From contig JAUVCJ010000152.1 of assembly GCA_030595765.1 (NCBI GenBank), positions 1 to 6,144 on the forward strand: 6,144 nucleotides of DNA, read 5' to 3'. The translations under genes were made by a program, and so were the position numbers. This DNA is from Thermoplasmatota archaeon (GTDB lineage: Archaea; Thermoplasmatota; Thermoplasmata; GCA-020350865; JAUVCJ01). The notes below the pieces were generated by a model. That model had not been told where the DNA came from. It ran no database searches and was given only the letters and a program-made list of their open reading frames with translations. Every line of letters starts with the position of its first letter. Position 1 is the first letter of the stretch. Of the stretch, positions 6,134-6,144 are shown one piece after another.

Positions 6134-6144
6134 CTCTAATCACT

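Overview
The window holds four protein-coding genes: a gyrase operon (gyrB then gyrA) on the minus strand, a UbiA-type membrane prenyltransferase on the plus strand, and a very small charged protein on the minus strand at the right edge. The coding sequences are uninterrupted, and I see no RNA gene, insertion sequence, CRISPR array or prophage.

The organism is most likely an archaeon with roughly balanced base composition, perhaps a euryarchaeon of the Thermoplasmatota type. Three things suggest this: a TTTATA box sits about 30 bases upstream of a start codon that has no leader; a TATA-like element precedes gyrB; and ATA, AGA and AGG codons are common. The gyrase proteins look bacterial, as expected for euryarchaeal lineages that acquired gyrase by lateral transfer. 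The domain assignment is inference, because no rRNA or archaeal-specific information gene lies in the window.

Layout. Positions 1-2625 (minus) encode GyrA, complete at its N-terminus and cut by the left edge inside a disordered acidic tail. A 72-base spacer with a ribosome binding site separates it from gyrB (2698-4611, minus), which is transcribed first. The divergent intergenic region (4612-5006) holds the gyrB promoter area with an 18-base AT palindrome, an unusual purine-rich stretch with short tandem and direct repeats, and the TATA box of the prenyltransferase gene. That gene (5007-5978, plus) converges with the 49-codon ORF (5984-6133, minus), leaving 5 bases between the two stop codons.

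GyrB and GyrA form the A2B2 enzyme that introduces negative supercoils using ATP. The prenyltransferase is probably a lipid or quinone biosynthesis enzyme and has no evident functional link to gyrase. Nothing here clearly constitutes a new system. The points most worth a second look are the small ORF with an antitoxin-like tail, the repeat-rich purine tract, and the palindromic gyrase promoter.
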